Below the pieces are notes generated by a model. The model saw only the letters and a list, made by a program, of their open reading frames with translations. It was not told the origin of the DNA and made no database searches. From Bradyrhizobium sp. B124 (GTDB lineage Bacteria; Pseudomonadota; Alphaproteobacteria; Rhizobiales; Xanthobacteraceae), in contig NZ_CP152413.1 of assembly GCF_038967635.1 (NCBI RefSeq), positions 9,056,001 to 9,120,000 of the forward strand: a DNA stretch of 64,000 bases, in the 5' to 3' direction. Position numbers and translations under genes: made by a program. Shown here piece by piece: positions 61,101-64,000 of the stretch; position 1 is the first letter of the stretch, and each line of letters opens with the position of its first letter.

Positions 61101-64000
61101 ATCACGATCAACAAGCCGACGACATCAGGCGTCAGCGTCGTGCGGACCGGGACGGGCGATCTCGAAATTCTGGCCGGCGGCAATTACGATCAACAGACAC
61201 CGTTTGGCGTTTACACGGCCGGCACCGCCATCTTGGGGACCGGTACCGCAGCGAACGAGCCTTACAATGTCGGCCGAGGCACGTTGTCCGACGGCACGGT
61301 GCTTGGTTCAGCAAACGCAGCCTATCAGGCGACGCTCGGCGCGGAGCGGATGTATTACCCCGAACATGGCGGCGATTTCCTGCTTGTCGCGCAAGGCGAC
61401 GTCAAGGGAACACTGTCGAAGCGCACGACCGAGATCGGGTCCTGGCTGTGGCGTCAGGGTGGCTCGGAGATCGGCCAGCGAACCGCCTGGGGCGTCAATT
61501 TCGGTAGCTATACGTTTGATCCGGCGCTCAACAACGGCACGCTGGCCTTGAATCTCTCCGCTTTCTCCGGGCTCGGCACGCTCGGTGGTGGCAATGTCAC
61601 GGTGCAAGCCGGGGGCACGATGGGTGACGCAGGCCGGGGCGTCGTCATCGCCGTTGGCGGCAGCGGCCGTGTGATGGCCGACGGCAGCCTTGTGCAGACC
61701 GGTGGCGGCACGCTGTCGGTGAAGGCCGGCGAGATCGGCACCGGCGGCAATCAGTTCGTCGATCTGCGTGGACGGATGGATATCGCCACGGGAGACTTCG
61801 GCAGCCTCACCGCGTCAAACGTTCGGGTCGATGGCGGGTCGGATCCACGGCCGATCAACCCGCTGATACCCTATTCCATGACCACGCTGAGTGGTGGCGA
61901 TTTCGCGCCGGGCGACAGTGCGATCGATATCCGCGCGCGTGGCGACCTGGCGGTGGGAACCATTCTCGATCCGGGGCGCGTCGGCACCACCGGTCTCACC
62001 GCCGCCGGCAATGGCGATGAGGGAGCGAGCTGGTTCACGCTGTGGACCGGGGGGACCACCGCACTCAACATGATGGCCGCCGGTGGTTCGCTCTCGCCGG
62101 GTAGCGGCTCGGCCATCTCGCGCTTCCTGCCCTCGATCGTGCGGGCGGTCGCCGCGAACGGAAACATCTACGGCCTTGGCGGGGGAATGCTGCTGCCGTC
62201 ACCGAACGGTGCGTTCGAGGTTCTCGCGCAAGGATCGATCTTCGGCAACACACTCGAGACCGGTCTCCTGACGACCCCGACGTCGGCTCTGGCAACGCCG
62301 TTCAGGCCCGGCTGGGCGAGCTTGACGAATGGACTGAGTATCACTGCGTCCAATTACTGGGCCGACTACAATGCGCTAAGCGATCAAATCAACGGCGCGC
62401 AAACCGTTTATTCTTACGACACCGGCGGACAGCCCTTCGTCTTCGATGCGAACACGGTGAAGGACAGGGTCGTGCCGGCCCAGCGCGATCTGTCGCGCAT
62501 CTATGCGGTGAACGGCGATATCACGAGCGTCACCTATGGCCGGATTCTGACAACAAGCCAGTTCGTCGCTGGCGCGAGCGTCTACAGCGTGACTTATCAG
62601 GCAGCAAGGCCGCTGCAGATGCTTGCGGGTGGTGACATCGTCGATACGACAGGCCTGATCCTGCACAGCGATCAGAACGATGTGTCGACGATCGCGGCCG
62701 GCGGCAGCATCATCTATGCAGGCTGGCGGGGACTCCAGTCCGCGGCGAAGGGAGGCTGGGCGATTGCCGGCCCGGGCACGCTCGAAATCACGGCCGCTGG
62801 GAATATCTACCAGGGGTCAACGGCGACGGTCGAAAGCATCGGAGCGCTTGCCGCCGGCGACAACCGGCCCGGCGCTGGTGTCGTCATGCAGGCCGGCGTC
62901 GGTGCGGGCGAGATCGGCATCGGACAGGTGGACTGGTCCGGCTTTGCCAAGCTCTATCTTGATCCACACAATCTTGCGGGCGCGGGGCCGATCGCCGACC
63001 AGCCCGGCAAGGTGGCCAAGACCTATGGAGACGAGCTCTACGATTGGCTGAAGCAACGCACCGGTTACAGTGGGGCCAAGGCCGATGCGCTCGGCTACTT
63101 CCTCACGCTGCCGGATGCGCAGCAGCGCGTCTTCCTGCGCCAGGTTTACTACGCCGAGCTGACCGCGGGTGGGCGCGAGTACAACGAAGTCGGCGGCCCG
63201 CGCGCCGGCTCCTATTTGCGCGGGCGGGAGGCGATCGCCGCGCTGTTCCCGAATGATGCCGCCTATCGTGGCGACATCACGATCTTCACCGCGACGGCCG
63301 GTACGCCGGGCAAGCCGAATTACGCCATTCAAAGCGGCTTTGTTCACACCGATTTCGGTGGCGACATCCAGTTCCTGACACCGGGCGGTGGCGTCACGAT
63401 CGGCACCGAAGGCCTGCTGCCGGGCGCCGATGCGGGCCTCATCACGCAAGGCGCGGGCAACATCCAGATCTATTCGCAGAACAGCGTGCTGATGGGCCTG
63501 TCGCGCATCATGACCACGTTCGGCGGCAATATCGTCATCTGGGCGGCGGAGGGCGACATCAATGCCGGCCGCGGCGCCAAGACCACGGTGATCTATACGC
63601 CGCCCAAACGCACCTACGACAACTACGGCAACATCACGATATCGCCTGTGACGCCGTCCAGCGGCGCCGGTATCGCAACATTGCAACCGATCCCTGAGGT
63701 GGCGCGCGGAACCGTCGATCTGATCGCGCCGCTCGGCACCGTCGATGCGGGCGAAGCCGGAATCCGCGCGTCGAGCTTCGTCAACATCGCTGCATTGCAT
63801 ATCGTCAACGCCGCCAACATTCAGGCGCAGGGTGGCGTGATCGGTGTGCCGCAGGTGCAGGCGCCCAACATGGGCGCCTTGAGCGAAGCCTCGAACACGG
63901 CGGGCGCCGCTGCCAAGCAGGCGGCCGTGCCGCCGCCGCAGGCGAACGAGCAGCCCTCCGTCATCATCGTCGAAGTGCTCGGCTATGGCGGCGGCGACGG
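52197..64000 (+). CDS. Giant filamentous-haemagglutinin-family exoprotein, 3' end outside the window
   Basis: The reading frame from ATG 52197 stays open to the window edge: at least 3934 residues. A signal-like segment (ALFGSVSVVALLANTPVVA) is followed by an alanine/glutamine-rich helix region. Next comes the two-partner-secretion domain (about 120-270) with the hallmark N203-Q-N-G-I-I-F-G210. The remainder is beta-helix-like repeats rich in Gly, Asn, Asp and Ser (GG-x-V-x-L, S-I-D-V-S-G). The last residues (SVIIVEVLGYGGGDG) look like the conserved end of this family, so the stop is probably close. The TpsB translocator is not in the window. AAGAAAG is a weak ribosome site. A 143-base gap separates it from fecR. 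Confidence 0.9.
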   Translation, partial: MVPRLSRSLTRAPVRTALFGSVSVVALLANTPVVARPFGSSWTVSPSAAAMAASQSAAQDAAAAAKQGQDAMARATRAIQAIQGLQNAARAAAQTSQRSVTLPQVAVPNGLAPGGLQVAPGWQGANAPTQAIDATGQTQVGIAQTRAQAILNWNSFNVGARTTLTFDQQGHANWVALNRVVGSTAPSQILGNIKADGSVYVINQNGIIFGGASQVNVGSLIASTANITDTQFLRNGIYSQQASGQYVPSFTDARGAVRVEAGALISTNAPSSVTQGGGFVLLMGTEVSNAGSISAPRGQVQLAAGNDFLLRPGYSTDANQASTTRGNEISPIVRDAIAAVGNSGLIFAQQGDITLAGRGITQDGVLVATTSVNTRGTIHLLNAASDAAGSITLASGSLTAILPELNSSDTALDSQRGQLVADSKAFTHAPVANAQFDNLSQLADRLDQGRIEIVSGGSVNFKDGSTTQAQGGQVAVSAGRRVFAESGSIIDVSGVRGVLLPMSTNNLLINVQGNELRDSPANRDRDNLKNADVWIDARDLVLVPAGTGGYATDRYYTPGGLLEVSGYLANTAHRIGEWAAVGGTVTLSAQEVVAQQGAVFDVSGGSISYQGGYIRTTNFLGADGRLYSVNQARADMQFYGFGAGFIREHKLGGKVAPNLTEVWTSPFGKGRVTTRWEDGYTIGRDAGSLVLSTPTAVFEADIVADVVTGSRQTTARPDGTTDGYKLSQNVAPLQGKLALGGYSGLGLTSASAAQVIFGRAPEITDALNATSVLPDDRIGTALFNSDALNAARLGGLSVASSKDILVEAPLELAPGAQVTFIAPHVEIGANVTAHGGSVTLTNLMHAVFGQGQNELWWALNDANGKAQVTIGQNVAVDLSGLWSNELTGTDGSGRAHLDGGNFTVSTTGGITLASGSLIDVSSGGAILVNGKTQGGKGGNVSLVANDYSHLAWTQFFTNPLILDGTIRAYGFGGGGTLTLNAGQEISIGEAVADALVLDPAIFQSGFTAYNISSNTGIRIGEGARVDAEVPVYRFTPRSFITPSGSLVTEAADLWTPPKFTINSFTRSATQRVGADLTFWSLHDFTLAKGASINVDPGRSVSIFANRQTVIDGAIRAPAGNILITSLQDAPGDTRYNMGYGEFGLTRSFWIGDDAVLDVSARDAVGRDDRGISYAAVPDGGTIRIGGTGALDPKYPVVSDAFVIVRPGALIDASGTSAVVDVQSGNGYIPTLAASDGGTISLYSSFGMVLDGTLRAAAGGSGASGGALNLTMSWRGYIVGQPNANAPYAGGDLPEAFQRSRDITLVQNAAGSGLNTDLSPGQADPALQFGRTVIGVNQVEKGGFGSLALYTRDLLVFDGNVDLSLSRTLRLSSGVIAAASDTPNSTIHLSAPYVRLDGVYNAADAQTAVGYAPGINDLHVRNQAVGGSFTVAGNLIDVYGSVLFGATGSQGSGALDLGLRRPVSIPFDARGFHQVALQSSGDIRFGNGGLDVENLALTADQIYPLSGAVATIAVGLRPNGANVAYDPDARLVIRRNDDQTPAVPASVFGDLIFVAGNIDQGGVLRAPLGRIWLNSDTGPSNARIVFRSGSITSTSAAGLIMPFGGTSDGITYQGADGTLHNLASAFYDDHSSNVRIASGVSINAASVVGEPGSVLDLSGGGTLTGAGFISGRGGSVDVLKTALVNANPVNSYSAAGNKVYAILPGYAADYAPVIASNGAGDPAIGQQITLPSGAPGLPAGTYTLLPSSYALLPGGYRVELGATGKIMMAPVTAGNGSVVTSGYLGVANAGIRDTLPTRVILTSGQTTRLYSQYNETGYADFERARAAQFGGFRYRLPEDGKVLVFNLFPSPDNTKSLSFAGTALFDGAKGGVDGTLVIRPRDSSGYGVLDITAPGTASIAGHTSISSDDINAFKASTVLLGGASVYSEVDNPGAGANIYFDGGATTAVNLLDGATIRAGQVFLIGKTVNMAGGATIDTRGLSSNVIDSTLGYFYANISPDSTANPAYSPAVLAVANGRFQFLDAVGPGNISIASGASLLTDGSVVLAAPGGLSMGDVNFGARYLNVTQEQINVGTAAALAAAQAAGQLPSGWNLTQSVLDKLLRPSTTAGSPTLEQLIITASGAFNLIGSVDLDATRRGGASSDSLKFVLNTPAIYGLGSAGDTAGITADTLVWNGIRTGNGSTTSPYGSQTPATILPGGPGTGSGHLAITASEILFGYDASLSKPTDGAALNRIALGFSDVTLTATKRITANSNGTLKVGLSQDSTGALQGGALTIAAPLITASGGATLDVSAGAALRLVAPVGAVPADTRGVTDLGGTLSFTGDSVFADTAFALPSGKLTLNATHDVVLGANATVDLSGRGIAFFDVTKYSWGGDLILNSANGNIVQNAGSVIDVSAVNNAAGSIAAKAIDAAHGQVWFAGTLKGSSTGDYDSGQFTVAAQNFGDFAALNAKLNDAGFFGARSFDLRQGSLVVGDGVKARYVAVSVDQGSLTVAGRIDASGAKPGTIRLSARDDLRLTSNAVLDVHGNVLWIDSYGAPIEANNTAHVELTTTHGTMTLAAGATIDMTSPDGVQRGRLELNAPRRGGTGGDGAGASDIAIDARGQLNIRGAGSIAMNGFRTYDLPGGSVIDQAYLDGLHDDSTAFINAALQNGDLQNRLAGLAAYGSAFHLRPGVAITSSGDLSTKGDLDFSGYRYGPNADPVVRGSGEPGVLVVRAASDLKINGSITDGFAPPPASPDAVTVIASGTLPAAYTVRTDGVVLGSGSAIPSNGTINMELNLTDGRVRQSPNAANPLPVAITLSQDFTVKGANVQTRKLNGGRIITPGKTYNPGDTLLTGTVFPAGTVFEKGVYFTGPVFINSALSNNLVLQPVKLPAGASLYLFLGYTFTADTPLAKGTMLPAGMTNVNLTGPGDREIWAISPMLAPGTQSWSMRLVGGADLASPDSRMLQTAPALAGSGNVVLSDPFNITINKPTTSGVSVVRTGTGDLEILAGGNYDQQTPFGVYTAGTAILGTGTAANEPYNVGRGTLSDGTVLGSANAAYQATLGAERMYYPEHGGDFLLVAQGDVKGTLSKRTTEIGSWLWRQGGSEIGQRTAWGVNFGSYTFDPALNNGTLALNLSAFSGLGTLGGGNVTVQAGGTMGDAGRGVVIAVGGSGRVMADGSLVQTGGGTLSVKAGEIGTGGNQFVDLRGRMDIATGDFGSLTASNVRVDGGSDPRPINPLIPYSMTTLSGGDFAPGDSAIDIRARGDLAVGTILDPGRVGTTGLTAAGNGDEGASWFTLWTGGTTALNMMAAGGSLSPGSGSAISRFLPSIVRAVAANGNIYGLGGGMLLPSPNGAFEVLAQGSIFGNTLETGLLTTPTSALATPFRPGWASLTNGLSITASNYWADYNALSDQINGAQTVYSYDTGGQPFVFDANTVKDRVVPAQRDLSRIYAVNGDITSVTYGRILTTSQFVAGASVYSVTYQAARPLQMLAGGDIVDTTGLILHSDQNDVSTIAAGGSIIYAGWRGLQSAAKGGWAIAGPGTLEITAAGNIYQGSTATVESIGALAAGDNRPGAGVVMQAGVGAGEIGIGQVDWSGFAKLYLDPHNLAGAGPIADQPGKVAKTYGDELYDWLKQRTGYSGAKADALGYFLTLPDAQQRVFLRQVYYAELTAGGREYNEVGGPRAGSYLRGREAIAALFPNDAAYRGDITIFTATAGTPGKPNYAIQSGFVHTDFGGDIQFLTPGGGVTIGTEGLLPGADAGLITQGAGNIQIYSQNSVLMGLSRIMTTFGGNIVIWAAEGDINAGRGAKTTVIYTPPKRTYDNYGNITISPVTPSSGAGIATLQPIPEVARGTVDLIAPLGTVDAGEAGIRASSFVNIAALHIVNAANIQAQGGVIGVPQVQAPNMGALSEASNTAGAAAKQAAVPPPQANEQPSVIIVEVLGYGGGD

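Overview
The window looks like chromosomal DNA of a Bradyrhizobium-like alphaproteobacterium (Hyphomicrobiales). It is GC-rich and densely packed with Urt/Liv-type ABC importers, acyl-CoA enzymes and a hutC-controlled histidine pathway. That placement is an inference from gene content, not from a marker gene. I see no tRNA, rRNA, insertion sequence, CRISPR array or prophage. Most genes lie in tight operons with ATGA/GTGA overlaps. No gap between genes exceeds 300 bases; the largest, before amiC, is 275 bases.

Region 1 (1-11185) is a formamide/urea-type uptake and hydrolysis locus: a substrate-binding protein, two permeases, two ATPases, formamidase FmdA and zinc-ribbon FmdB. Divergent from it lies a two-component system whose kinase has a whole NCS1 permease-like domain fused to a hybrid histidine kinase. 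Region 2 (11186-20590) is histidine utilisation. hutF-hutC and a NitT/TauT-type ABC importer run on the minus strand and hutI-hutH-hutU on the plus strand, around a perfect 20-bp palindrome that is the likely HutC operator. hutG is not in the window.

Region 3 (20596-35836) holds two CoA-ester catabolic clusters. One is flanked by a GntR regulator (acyl-CoA dehydrogenase plus orphan solute-binding protein; enoyl-CoA hydratase, tandem acyl-CoA dehydrogenase, CoA-transferase). The other is flanked by a MarR regulator (HicB-like protein, Rieske oxygenase, its reductase, orphan solute-binding protein, CoA-transferase, SCP-x-type thiolase, DUF35 protein). The substrates cannot be named from sequence.

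Region 4 (35837-49570) is a second amide system: amiC, amiR, a strong intrinsic terminator directly behind amiR, then a complete Urt-like ABC importer, aliphatic amidase amiE, an NCS1 permease, a MetX-like hydrolase and a CbbQ/CbbO-type AAA+/VWA pair. The layout predicts amide-induced antitermination of the whole downstream operon. The window therefore has two paralogous amide importers under different kinds of control.

Region 5 (49571-64000) has a barrel-less STN/TonB-C protein, an ECF sigma factor, a FecR-like anti-sigma factor and a giant filamentous-haemagglutinin exoprotein that stays open to the window edge. This resembles the VreA-VreI-VreR (PUMA3) cell-surface signalling system, here next to a two-partner-secretion substrate.
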